In this document: positions 57,259 through 64,000 of the stretch, piece after piece | Numbering within the stretch: the stretch's first letter is position 1 | How the letters are laid out: each line of letters opens with the position of its first letter | Assembly: GCA_050998805.1 (NCBI GenBank) | Contig: JBPCPV010000006.1 | Location: forward strand, 62,001 to 126,000 | Source: JAICKM01 sp050998805 | GTDB taxonomy: Bacteria > Chloroflexota > Chloroflexia > QHBQ01 > JAICKM01 | Direction: 5' to 3' | Length of the DNA stretch: 64,000 nt | Translations under genes and position numbers: made by a program | Notes under the pieces: generated by a model | What the model was told of the DNA's origin: nothing | The model's database searches: none | The model's input: the letters and a program-made list of their open reading frames with translations, nothing else

Positions 57259-57461
57259 TTTCACGTCGTGTACCCGGCTCCGGCTAACGGTGGAGCGATC
57301 CGGCGCAGCCTACTTGGGCGGCTCGCCCGTTCGGTGCGCGACTCCCAGATCCATTCACTGCCCGCGCTGAGGCCGGTTCTCATCGGTTCCGGCTCTCTGG
57401 ACTCCCGCTCCGGCAGCTACTCGTTCTGTTCGCGGTCGTTGTCTCTTCGGTTGTTGCGGAT

Positions 57462-57467
57462 ATTATA
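57462..57467 (-). promoter_or_regulatory. TATAAT -10 box of the trp T-box transcript
   Basis: GCGC-TATAAT on the minus strand, just upstream of the T-box Stem I base. Confidence 0.65.
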
Positions 57468-57487
57468 GCGCGCCGGGGGCCGGGCTG

Positions 57488-58426
57488 TCAAGCGCGTTCG
57501 CGGAGTTCGCGCAGTAGCGCCTCGACCGCCGGGTCCGCCCGCACCAGCGACAGCGCGTCGGCCAGGATCTCCATCTTGCGGGGGTCGTTCTCGTCGGCTG
57601 CGAGTGTAAGTAGTTCGGGCAGGAGTTCGTGCTTCTTGGCCGCGACAATCGTCGTCACGAGGTAGCGGTAGACATCGTACTTCCGGGTGGTGCGAAGGAA
57701 GCCGAGCACGAAGTTGTGGTAGGCGGGACCGGCCTCGTGTTCGAGCAGCAGATCGAACAGCCCCGCCAGCACGATCTCGTCGTCGCTGCTGCCGAACCTT
57801 TCGACCAGCTCCGCCAACAGCGCATCGGGCAGAGGAGTGAGGCTGCGAAGGCACTCGGACATCACCTCGGACACGCCTGGCGCGGAGTGGACGGCGTAGT
57901 AGTAGAGCGGCAGCATCCGTTCCCGCGCCGCCAGGATGCGCGCCGCCGTCAACCCCGGCTCCCCCGACATGTGGGACGTGTGCTTGTCGGCGAGCAGGCG
58001 CACGGCATGGTACGCAGCCCTCTCGCCGTCGAGGTCGTCCAGCACGATCATCGCGGCTGCCCGCAATTCGGCGGCGGCCTCGGCCCGCGTGGGCGGCAGG
58101 AACTCATAGGTCATGCACGCCGCGTCGAGCAACGGGATGTCTGCAGGGAGGACGAGCGGGCGTAGCAGATTTAGCAAGGCCACACGCAGCCCGGTGCCAG
58201 GGTCGCGCTTCACCCCGTCGGTGGCGTAGTGCGCGTATTGCCGCAGCAGCACCGGCCTTGCCTCCGGCCCCGCCCTGCCCGCCAGCACGCGGAGCGCCGG
58301 CTGCACGACACTGATGCCCGCTCCGGGCGCGAGCATCTCGAGCGCGTAGCTCACCTGCTCCTCCGGTCTCTCGGCCAGCGCCTTCAGCCGCTCCAGCTGC
58401 GCCTGCTGCTTGTGGGCGATCGTCAT
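57488..58426 (-). CDS. HEAT-repeat-like hypothetical protein
   Basis: A 312-residue, all-helical protein with short repeats of about 35-40 residues (for example FGSSDDEIVLAGLFDLLLEH and DENDPRKMEILADALSLV). This pattern fits an alpha-solenoid of HEAT/ARM type used for protein binding. The start MTIAHKQQ at 58426 is preferred because TATGCT lies exactly six bases upstream; the earlier in-frame start at 58456 has no signal. No partner is evident. Confidence 0.65.
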   Translation of the reverse strand: MTIAHKQQAQLERLKALAERPEEQVSYALEMLAPGAGISVVQPALRVLAGRAGPEARPVLLRQYAHYATDGVKRDPGTGLRVALLNLLRPLVLPADIPLLDAACMTYEFLPPTRAEAAAELRAAAMIVLDDLDGERAAYHAVRLLADKHTSHMSGEPGLTAARILAARERMLPLYYYAVHSAPGVSEVMSECLRSLTPLPDALLAELVERFGSSDDEIVLAGLFDLLLEHEAGPAYHNFVLGFLRTTRKYDVYRYLVTTIVAAKKHELLPELLTLAADENDPRKMEILADALSLVRADPAVEALLRELRERA

Positions 58427-58432
58427 GCGCCC

Positions 58433-58438
58433 AGCATA
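58433..58438 (-). promoter_or_regulatory. TATGCT -10-like box, leaderless start
   Basis: TATGCT-GGGCGC-ATG on the minus strand, with the same six-base spacer sequence as at 41533-41538. Confidence 0.45.
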
Positions 58439-58480
58439 CCGGAGCCATGCGCGCATGTCAAGCGCCCCAGCCGTCTGTGG

Positions 58481-58486
58481 TATAAT
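58481..58486 (+). promoter_or_regulatory. TATAAT -10 box of the EamA gene
   Basis: TATAAT 44 bases before the GTG of the small leader ORF. Confidence 0.6.
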
Positions 58487-58529
58487 ATCCCCAACCTAAC
58501 CCGCCCCATCCCCGGCCAGGAGGCTCGAA

Positions 58530-58553
58530 GTGGAACTCACCGCCCCGCCATGA
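58530..58553 (+). CDS. Seven-codon leader ORF coupled to the EamA gene
   Basis: GTG-GAA-CTC-ACC-GCC-CCG-CCA-TGA encodes MELTAPP. AGGAGG lies six bases before its GTG, whereas the EamA ATG has no site of its own. Its TGA overlaps the EamA ATG (ATGA at 58550-58553). This looks like start delivery by termination-reinitiation. Confidence 0.45.
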   Translation: MELTAPP

Positions 58554-59482
58554 CGCGCAATCCTCTCCTCGGCGTCGGTCTCGTGCTGCTCGCCGCATCG
58601 CTCTGGGGCACGCTCGGCACGGTCTATACGCTGACGATAGATGGGTACGGCCTGACTCCGCTGGTCGTGGTCTTCTACAGGGCGCTGTTCGGGGCTGCGG
58701 CAATCGGGCTGTTGCTGCTCGTCGGGCGGCGCGAACTGCTGTGGGTGCCTCCCGCCGGACGCCGCCTGGTGACCGCCTACGGGCTACTCGGCGTGACTGT
58801 GTTCTACGTCGCCTACATCTACGCGATCCTGCTGGTCGGCGTGACGACTGCGGTGGTGCTGCTCTACACCGCGCCCGCGATCGTCGCGGTGCTGGCGTGG
58901 CGGTTCCTGGGCGAGAGTCTGACGCGCCGCAAACTCCTCGCGTTGGCGCTGACCTTCGCCGGGGTGATCCTGGTGTCCGGCGCGTACAACCCCGCGCAGT
59001 TGGGCGGCAACCTGCTCGGCATCGGATGCGGGCTGCTCGCCGGGGCAACCTACGCGCTCTACAGCATCTTCGGCAAGATGGCGCAGGCCCAGTCTGTACC
59101 CCTGCCGACGCTGCTCTTCTATACACTCGCCATCGGCAGCATCGGGCTGCTCACGACCATCCTGTTCACCGCGCCGGTGACTCTGCTCACTCCGGCGGCC
59201 CACCCCGCGTCCTGGGCGGTGCTGGCGATGCTCGGCACGGTGCAGACCCTCACGCCGATCGCCGCCTACACCCTGAGCCTGCGCCACCTAGACGCCGCCG
59301 CCGCCAGTGTCTGCGCGACACTCGAACCGGTGGTGGCGGGGGCGTTGGCGGTGGTTGTGCTCCACCAGCCGCTCGGAGCGCCCTCCATCGCAGGTGCGGT
59401 GCTCGTGCTCCTCGCGGCGACGGTGGTCGGGACGGCCAGCCATCGCCCAGATATTGCCCCAGGCCGCGCCCCTGTGGTATAG
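58550..59482 (+). CDS. EamA/DMT-family transporter
   Basis: A 310-residue protein with ten hydrophobic helices in two EamA halves. The first begins LLAASLWGTLGTVYTL and ends with TAPAIVAVLAWRFLGESLTRRK, the usual EamA signature. The second ends SVCATLEPVVAGALAVVVL, HQPLG. DMT transporters export amino acids or other small metabolites. The substrate is unknown. Its proximity to trp genes is across a divergent promoter and does not show a link. Confidence 0.85.
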   Translation: MTRNPLLGVGLVLLAASLWGTLGTVYTLTIDGYGLTPLVVVFYRALFGAAAIGLLLLVGRRELLWVPPAGRRLVTAYGLLGVTVFYVAYIYAILLVGVTTAVVLLYTAPAIVAVLAWRFLGESLTRRKLLALALTFAGVILVSGAYNPAQLGGNLLGIGCGLLAGATYALYSIFGKMAQAQSVPLPTLLFYTLAIGSIGLLTTILFTAPVTLLTPAAHPASWAVLAMLGTVQTLTPIAAYTLSLRHLDAAAASVCATLEPVVAGALAVVVLHQPLGAPSIAGAVLVLLAATVVGTASHRPDIAPGRAPVV

Positions 59483-59536
59483 TACCCCGACACAAAGCCC
59501 CTCTCCCTCTAGAGAAGCGGGCAGAAGGGTACGGTA

Positions 59537-60079
59537 TTGCTCGAAAAAGTCGTTTCTCTCGAAGAGATCCTGCGGCGGCGCGCCGAATGGCGGGAGGCCG
59601 GGAAGCGCGTCGTCTTCACGAACGGCGCGTTCGACTTGCTGCACGTCGGCCACCTCCGCTATTTGCAGGCCGCACGCGGCCTCGGCGACCTGCTGATCGT
59701 CGGGCTGAACGACGATGCCTCGGTGCGTACATACAAGGGGCCGGGCCGCCCGCTCGTGCCCGCCGATGAGCGCGCCGAACTGCTCGCGGGGCTGGAGTGC
59801 GTTGACTACGTGCTGCCCTTCGGCGACGCCACTGCGACGCGGCTTGTCGAGGCAATCGCGCCCGATGTCTACGTGAAGGGCGGCGACTATGCGGCCGGCG
59901 GCAAGCCGTTGCCGGAAGCCGAGGCCGCGCGTGCCGCCGGAGGCGAGGTCGTGATCGTACCTCTCGTCGCCGGGCGCAGCACAACCGGACTGATCGACCG
60001 GATCAGAGCGAGCGCAAGCCGCGACGCAGAAGCCCTCGACCGCCTGGGCCGCTCCGGGCGCGGCGAGGACGCCGACTGA
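59537..60079 (+). CDS. HldE C-terminal-type nucleotidyltransferase (RfaE2-like)
   Basis: A 180-residue cytidylyltransferase-fold protein. FTNGAFDLLHVGHLRYLQAA carries the HxGH nucleotide motif (His36, His39). VGLNDDASVRTYKGPGRP and VYVKGGDY follow, with a closing VAGRSTTGLIDRI. It resembles heptose-1-phosphate adenylyltransferase, but no heptose operon is present and the substrate may be another sugar phosphate. The start is TTG 59537. Its TGA overlaps the next ATG by one base. Confidence 0.82.
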   Translation: MLEKVVSLEEILRRRAEWREAGKRVVFTNGAFDLLHVGHLRYLQAARGLGDLLIVGLNDDASVRTYKGPGRPLVPADERAELLAGLECVDYVLPFGDATATRLVEAIAPDVYVKGGDYAAGGKPLPEAEAARAAGGEVVIVPLVAGRSTTGLIDRIRASASRDAEALDRLGRSGRGEDAD

Positions 60080-61770
60080 TGGCAACTGGCCGGATCGCGC
60101 GCGCGGCGGGCATCATCATGGTCGGCTCGATCCTCAGCCGGATGCTCGGCCTTGGTCGTGTGGTCGTCATCTCCCACCTTTTCGGCGGAGGTGCCCAGGT
60201 TGACGCCTTCAACACCGCCTCCCAGGTCTCCACGATCATCTACGACCTGCTGATCAGCGGCATGGTGAGCGCGGCATTAGTCCCGGTGCTCAGTGAGTAC
60301 GTGGCCTCGGACCGGCGGGCCGAAATGGGCCGGATCCTCGGCATAATCATGACCGGGGCTGTCCTTGTGCTCCTCGTGAGCATCGGCGCGCTCGAACTCG
60401 GCGCGGGGCCGCTGGTGCATTACATCACCAACTGCTCTATACCCTGCCCCGCCACCGAGGCGCTGGCGCTCGACATGACGCGGGTCGCCCTGCCCGGGGT
60501 GCTGTTTCTCGGCATGTCCGCCGTGCTGACTGCGGCTCTCTACTCGCTCCACCGCTTCGTATACACCTCGCTCTCGATGTCCTCGCTGAACGTGGCGATC
60601 ATCGTCGCCGCGCTCGTGCTGGCTGGCCTGCTCGGCGTGCAGAGCCTCGCGCTCGGCCTGCTGATCGGCGCGGTGCTGACCGTCGCCGTGCAGTGGCCGG
60701 GGCTGCGCGACCTGCGTATCCGCCCGTCGTTCGACTTCGGCCACCCCGCCGTGCGCCGCATCCTCATCCTCTACGCGCCGATAGCCGTGAGCCTGGTCGC
60801 CAGCCAGATCGCGCTTGTGATCGATCGGCGCTGGGCGTTCGAGGCCGGCGAGGGCAGCGTGGCCTCCATGGGCTTTGCGACCACCCTGATCCAGTTCGGC
60901 CTCGGCCTTGTCGGCGCGGCGATCTCGCTGGCCGCGCTGCCCTCTCTCTCGCAGCACTTCGCCAACCGCAACGAGGCGGCCTACCGGCGGACGCTCGCCA
61001 CAGGCATCCGGCTCGTGACGGTGCTTGTGCTGCCGGTCACGGCCGGGCTGCTCGCCCTCTCGGTGCCGCTCATCACGTTGGTCTTCCGGCACGGCCAGTT
61101 CACCGAATCCGACAAGTGGCGCACCGTGCTGGCACTGGTCTGCTACGTGCCGGGGCTGCCGGGCGCGGCGCTCAACCAGGTGCTCATCTTCGGCTTCTAT
61201 TCGCGCAAGAACACTCTGATCCCGGTGTCGGTCGGCATCGCCGGCGTCGGCGTCTATCTCGTGACCGCACTGGTACTAAAGGGCAGCTACGGCATGGCCG
61301 GTCTGGTTTTGGCGAATAGCACCCAGCTCACGTTCAATGCCGCCGTCACCGGGCTACTGCTCTGGCGTGGGCTTGGCGGGCTGCCTGGGCTGGGCATCGG
61401 CTCAACCGCGCTCAAAGCCGGCATCGGCTCTGTCGTGATGGGCGGCCTTAGCCTCGGAGTCTGGCTGCTGCTCCGAGGCATGTTGCCCGATACCTCCCTG
61501 CCGGCCCGGGTCATCGCGTTAGCGGTGCCGGGGGCAGTCGGCCTGCTTGCTTATGTGGCGGCGCTCCACTATCTCAAAGTAGGTGAGCTTGCGACGGTCA
61601 GCGGGATGATCGCCCGCCGGCTGCCCGGGCGTCTTCGCCAGCCGGTATCCGCCCGGCAGGACATCGCACTGGACGACGAGATCGCCGCGCTCGGCGTCGA
61701 AAGCCCGTCCTCCGGCCTCGAAGCCCGCCTGGTGAGCGTGGATCTGTCCGGCGACGAGGAAGAAGGATAG
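60079..61770 (+). CDS. murJ: Lipid II flippase MurJ
   Basis: A 563-residue MOP-family protein with about 14 helices. The N-terminus GSILSRMLGLGRVVVISHLFG, then GGGAQVDAFNTASQVST, is the classical MurJ opening, and FRHGQFTESDKWRTVLAL matches the C-half motif. It flips lipid II for peptidoglycan. The C-terminal ~50 residues are charged and cytoplasmic. This copy looks more standard than the one at 37244. It starts on the stop of the nucleotidyltransferase. Confidence 0.9.
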   Translation: MATGRIARAAGIIMVGSILSRMLGLGRVVVISHLFGGGAQVDAFNTASQVSTIIYDLLISGMVSAALVPVLSEYVASDRRAEMGRILGIIMTGAVLVLLVSIGALELGAGPLVHYITNCSIPCPATEALALDMTRVALPGVLFLGMSAVLTAALYSLHRFVYTSLSMSSLNVAIIVAALVLAGLLGVQSLALGLLIGAVLTVAVQWPGLRDLRIRPSFDFGHPAVRRILILYAPIAVSLVASQIALVIDRRWAFEAGEGSVASMGFATTLIQFGLGLVGAAISLAALPSLSQHFANRNEAAYRRTLATGIRLVTVLVLPVTAGLLALSVPLITLVFRHGQFTESDKWRTVLALVCYVPGLPGAALNQVLIFGFYSRKNTLIPVSVGIAGVGVYLVTALVLKGSYGMAGLVLANSTQLTFNAAVTGLLLWRGLGGLPGLGIGSTALKAGIGSVVMGGLSLGVWLLLRGMLPDTSLPARVIALAVPGAVGLLAYVAALHYLKVGELATVSGMIARRLPGRLRQPVSARQDIALDDEIAALGVESPSSGLEARLVSVDLSGDEEEG

Positions 61771-61789
61771 AAAGAAAGGAGACAAGCCG

Positions 61790-62431
61790 ATGCCGACCAC
61801 ACCGATTGACCGCGAGATCATGGCCGCCGCCGAGGCGCATCTGGCCGCCGCCGACCCCGTGCTCGCCGCGATGATCGCCTCGCACGGCCCCTGCACGCTC
61901 GCGGTCGAGACAAACCACTTCGCTTCGCTGGTGGACGCGATCATCAGCCAGCAGATTTCGGTGAGGGCAGCCGACTCGATCCTCCGCCGTCTGACCGAGA
62001 CGGTGCCCGCTGGCACGCTGTCGCCCGATGCCATCATGGCGCTCACCGAAGCCGAGATGCGGGCCGCAGGGCTATCCGGCGCGAAGGTCGCTTCGATCCG
62101 CGACCTCGCCTCGCGGATCGTCGCAGGCACGCTCGACCTGCCTGCGCTCGACGCCGCGTCCGACGACGAGGTGATCGCGGCGCTGCTGCCGGTGCGAGGT
62201 ATCGGCCGCTGGACCGCCGAGATGTACCTGATCTTCGTGCTGGGCCGGCTCGACGTACTTCCGGTCGGCGACTTCGGCTTCCGGCAGTCGGTGTCCCGCC
62301 GCTACAAGCTGCCCATCCCGCCGAACGGCGGCCTCCCCACCGGCCCGACGCTCACCGCCCTCGCCGAATCCTGGCGTCCCTACAGGTCGGTGGCTACATG
62401 GTACTTCTGGAAATGCCAGGACCCGGCATAG
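61790..62431 (+). CDS. DNA-3-methyladenine glycosylase II-type (HhH-GPD)
   Basis: A 213-residue base-excision glycosylase. SLVDAIISQQISVRAADSI precedes the helix-hairpin-helix LPVRGIGRWTAEMYLIFVLG, and the catalytic Asp is in VLPVGDFGFR. There is no Cys cluster at the end, so it is the AlkA/MAG rather than the Nth/MutY type. AAAGGAG precedes the ATG. Confidence 0.88.
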   Translation: MPTTPIDREIMAAAEAHLAAADPVLAAMIASHGPCTLAVETNHFASLVDAIISQQISVRAADSILRRLTETVPAGTLSPDAIMALTEAEMRAAGLSGAKVASIRDLASRIVAGTLDLPALDAASDDEVIAALLPVRGIGRWTAEMYLIFVLGRLDVLPVGDFGFRQSVSRRYKLPIPPNGGLPTGPTLTALAESWRPYRSVATWYFWKCQDPA

Positions 62432-62529
62432 GCGGTGCGCCAACGCTGGCCCGATATTTGCACTATGCCTCCCCAGCAACACGCGCACTTCACGCGCCTC
62501 ACCCATTACGAGCAAGGAGTAAACACACA

Positions 62530-63036
62530 ATGCCAACTGAGAAGAACCCGCACGAGATCACGCGCGAGCAACTGGTCGGCCTGCTTAACGAAGACCTGGC
62601 CCGCGAATACCAGGCTATAATCTCATACGTGATATACAGCCAGGTGCTCAAAGGCGCGCAGTACATGAGCATCGCCGGGGAACTCGAGAAGCACGCCGCG
62701 CAAGAGCTGGAACACGCGCTCATCATATCGAAGCAGATCGACTATTTCGGCGGTATGCCAACCACGACCCCCAAGCCTGTGCGGACATCCGAGAAGGCCG
62801 AAGAGATGCTGCGCTTCGACCTCGAGAACGAGAACGAGACCGTCCGCAACTACCGCGAGCGCGTCCGCCAGGCCGAGGCCCTCGGCGAGTACCCCCTCGC
62901 CGAAGACCTCCGCGAGATTGTCCGCCAGGAGCAGGACCACCAGATCGACCTCGCCACCGCACTCAACATAGACGTGCCGAAGCAGGGCCTCGGCCAGGAA
63001 TCGGGCAGCGTCACCCCCGTCAAGACGAACAAATGA
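62530..63036 (+). CDS. Ferritin-like domain protein
   Basis: A 168-residue four-helix bundle. The Glu-rich helices carry ExxH-type metal ligands: NEDLAREYQAIISYVIYSQV (Glu), GELEKHAAQELEHALI (ExxxxHxxQELEH) and VRQEQDHQIDLATAL. It resembles bacterioferritin or ferritin-like iron/manganese proteins. The ATG at 62530 follows AAGGAG by 11 bases. A terminator lies 30 bases after the stop. Confidence 0.85.
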   Translation: MPTEKNPHEITREQLVGLLNEDLAREYQAIISYVIYSQVLKGAQYMSIAGELEKHAAQELEHALIISKQIDYFGGMPTTTPKPVRTSEKAEEMLRFDLENENETVRNYRERVRQAEALGEYPLAEDLREIVRQEQDHQIDLATALNIDVPKQGLGQESGSVTPVKTNK

Positions 63037-63067
63037 AGCTAGGGGTCGAGGGCTGGCCTCAGACCGC

Positions 63068-63098
63068 AAGCCTCCCGCCACGTGGCGGAGGGCTTTTT
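63068..63098 (+). terminator. Intrinsic terminator after the ferritin-like gene
   Basis: GCCTCCCGCCA/TGGCGGAGGGC with a two-base turn, followed by CTTTTT. Confidence 0.9.
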
Positions 63099-63100
63099 CC

Positions 63101-63351
63101 GCCGATAGTACTACCGACATAGTACTATCGGCACGATCAACAGACTATAAGTACTAGCAGGATCCTGCCGTGCGAGCAGTGATCTGTTCTTCTGAAACCG
63201 AAAGTATCACACGGCATAGTGCGTTCATGCCGGATCATGTGGTCTATAACGTACTAGCAACTACAGTACCAATGGCCTATATCTAGATTGCAATAACACA
63301 GGTATACTCGGATTAGTCGTTGTATCAACGTTCTAGTCAGGAGTATGACCC
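63101..63351. promoter_or_regulatory. TA-rich intergenic region with palindromes before the secreted glycosidase
   Basis: A gene-free stretch, distinctly richer in A and T than its surroundings. It holds a perfect 13-bp inverted repeat (GCCGATAGTACTA, 63101-63113, and its complement at 63120-63132) and the palindrome GCAGGATCCTGC near 63157. TACTAG/AGTACT words recur to about 63265. AGGAG precedes the GTG start at 63352. It may hold operator sites for a regulator not in view. Confidence 0.4.
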
Positions 63352-64000
63352 GTGAAACACAAACTTGCCGTCCCGCGTCTGATCTGGATTACCCTTTTGG
63401 TGTTCGGCCTTGCCGCCCCCGCCTTCATTGCAGTCTCGGTGCCACCCGCCTCCGCCCACATGCCATTCAACGACTTTAGCTTCAGCCGCCCACTGCCCTC
63501 CAAGCAGTCTCCGCCTCTCTCCAAGCCGGCCCCGCTGCCGCCGCAGAAACCCGGCGCGGTGGAGGTGCATGTGGACCGCACTGCCCAGGTCGGCACCAGC
63601 CGACTCGCCCTCGGCGTGACCCACACGCATTACAGCGCCGACTCCTGGAACAACCCGGCGGCGGTAGCTTCGGCCAGGCAGCTCCTCTCGGCCTCTTCCG
63701 TCTACCAGAACCAGTCTCTCATGGGCTGGGGTGCCGACAACCCCGAACCCTCGTCCGGCGTCTACGACTGGTCCACGCTCGACGACAGGATCAACCTGAT
63801 CCGCCAGACCGGCGGCGTGCCTGTGGTCACGCTTTGCGGCGCGCCCGACTGGATGAAAGGAGGCCAGCCCGGTCACACCGACTGGTCGCTGCTCGAGGTC
63901 GCGCCCCTGCCGAGCCACTACGCCGACTTCGCGGAGCTTGCCCGCCGCGCCGCCCTCCGCTACCCCGATGTCCTCCACTTCCAGGTCTGGAATGAAATGA
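63352..64000 (+). CDS. Secreted glycoside hydrolase-like protein, N-terminal part
   Basis: The frame from GTG 63352 (AGGAG 8 bases upstream) runs open to the window edge, giving 216 residues. Residues 1-36 are a signal peptide (WITLLVFGLAAPAFIAVS). A Pro-rich stretch runs to ~65, then a TIM-barrel-like domain begins. It shows LGVTHTHYSADSWNNP, YDWSTLDDRINLIRQTGGVP and the cut end FQVWNEM, where the Asn-Glu pair is typical of the clan A acid/base (GH39/GH5-like). The C-terminus is outside. Confidence 0.7.
   Translation, partial: MKHKLAVPRLIWITLLVFGLAAPAFIAVSVPPASAHMPFNDFSFSRPLPSKQSPPLSKPAPLPPQKPGAVEVHVDRTAQVGTSRLALGVTHTHYSADSWNNPAAVASARQLLSASSVYQNQSLMGWGADNPEPSSGVYDWSTLDDRINLIRQTGGVPVVTLCGAPDWMKGGQPGHTDWSLLEVAPLPSHYADFAELARRAALRYPDVLHFQVWNEM

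Larger units (their letters stand above)
57103..57455 (-). promoter_or_regulatory. T-box riboswitch of the trp operon (UGG specifier)
   Basis: The minus-strand leader has a T-box Stem I. Its apical AG-bulge region (CCAGAGAGCC, then GATGAGAACCGG) spans roughly 57370-57400, and the specifier loop GAATGGATC has UGG at 57353-57351. Downstream is the conserved T-box sequence TGGGTGGCACCACG (core GGTGGCACC, 57159-57151). The terminator follows at 57135-57103. Uncharged tRNA-Trp would stabilise the antiterminator and switch trpDCFBA on. A heptamer tract occupies the linker at 57224-57258. Confidence 0.88.

Noticed and set aside
63337..63978. 213-codon minus-strand frame at the window end
   Set aside because: It lies opposite a clear secreted glycosidase with signal peptide and ribosome site, and its own peptide has no recognisable features.

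Overview
The window is a high-GC bacterial chromosome segment dense with ordinary housekeeping genes and lacking phage or IS elements. The best guess is a member of the Chloroflexota or a close relative. This is inference from several traits: two secreted proteins carrying the paired 'QYFERARxExHP' repeat that I associate with that phylum, a tryptophan T-box in front of trpDCFBA, CIRCE-controlled groESL, ClpC, a fused KorA, and several starts that look leaderless (a -10 box six bases before the ATG). Layout, left to right. 1-5.8 kb: end of a 5-oxoprolinase pxpBC pair, a methyltransferase, CsbD, a DJ-1/PfpI protein divergent from a hexapeptide acyltransferase, a secreted protein and a tRNA-dihydrouridine synthase. 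5.9-10.8 kb: korAB, asparaginyl-tRNA synthetase and a TMEM175-type channel. 11.2-17.6 kb: clpC, a ribosomal protein S1 homologue with very large low-complexity ends, and a GH130 enzyme. 17.7-24.6 kb: a DUF1573-like membrane protein, an aminotransferase, small membrane proteins, tRNA-Lys with a nearby tRNA 3' remnant and two palindromic repeats, and a DinG-type helicase. 24.7-27.2 kb: a Rieske ferredoxin and groESL with two CIRCE operators. 27.2-32.9 kb: two GT-C membrane proteins, an M23 peptidase and a methyltransferase. 33.0-39.9 kb: a tight same-strand run of two radical-SAM proteins, a GT4 glycosyltransferase, a MurJ flippase and an ATP-grasp ligase. 39.9-41.4 kb: two coupled genes that each join a helix-turn-helix to what reads like an Hfq/Sm fold. 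41.5-52.2 kb: large membrane proteins, HutI, an SGNH protein, DUF2231, and two secreted proteins. 52.2-57.5 kb: a nucleotidyltransferase remnant, then trpDCFBA behind a UGG-specifier T-box. 57.5-64 kb: a HEAT-like protein, an EamA transporter behind a tiny coupled leader ORF, a HldE-C-like adenylyltransferase, a second MurJ, an AlkA-type glycosylase, a ferritin-like protein and the start of a secreted glycosidase. Two signals stand out. The first is the HTH-Sm pair at 39922-41411, which may be an undescribed RNA- or DNA-binding regulator. The second is a dispersed family of degenerate 7-bp tandem repeats (CACTCCG, TGACCAC, CAAAACC, CACTACG and similar). They lie at gene ends, in protein linkers and even inside the T-box, and always in an orientation that leaves the gene open. 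All calls are from reading the sequence; no database search was run.
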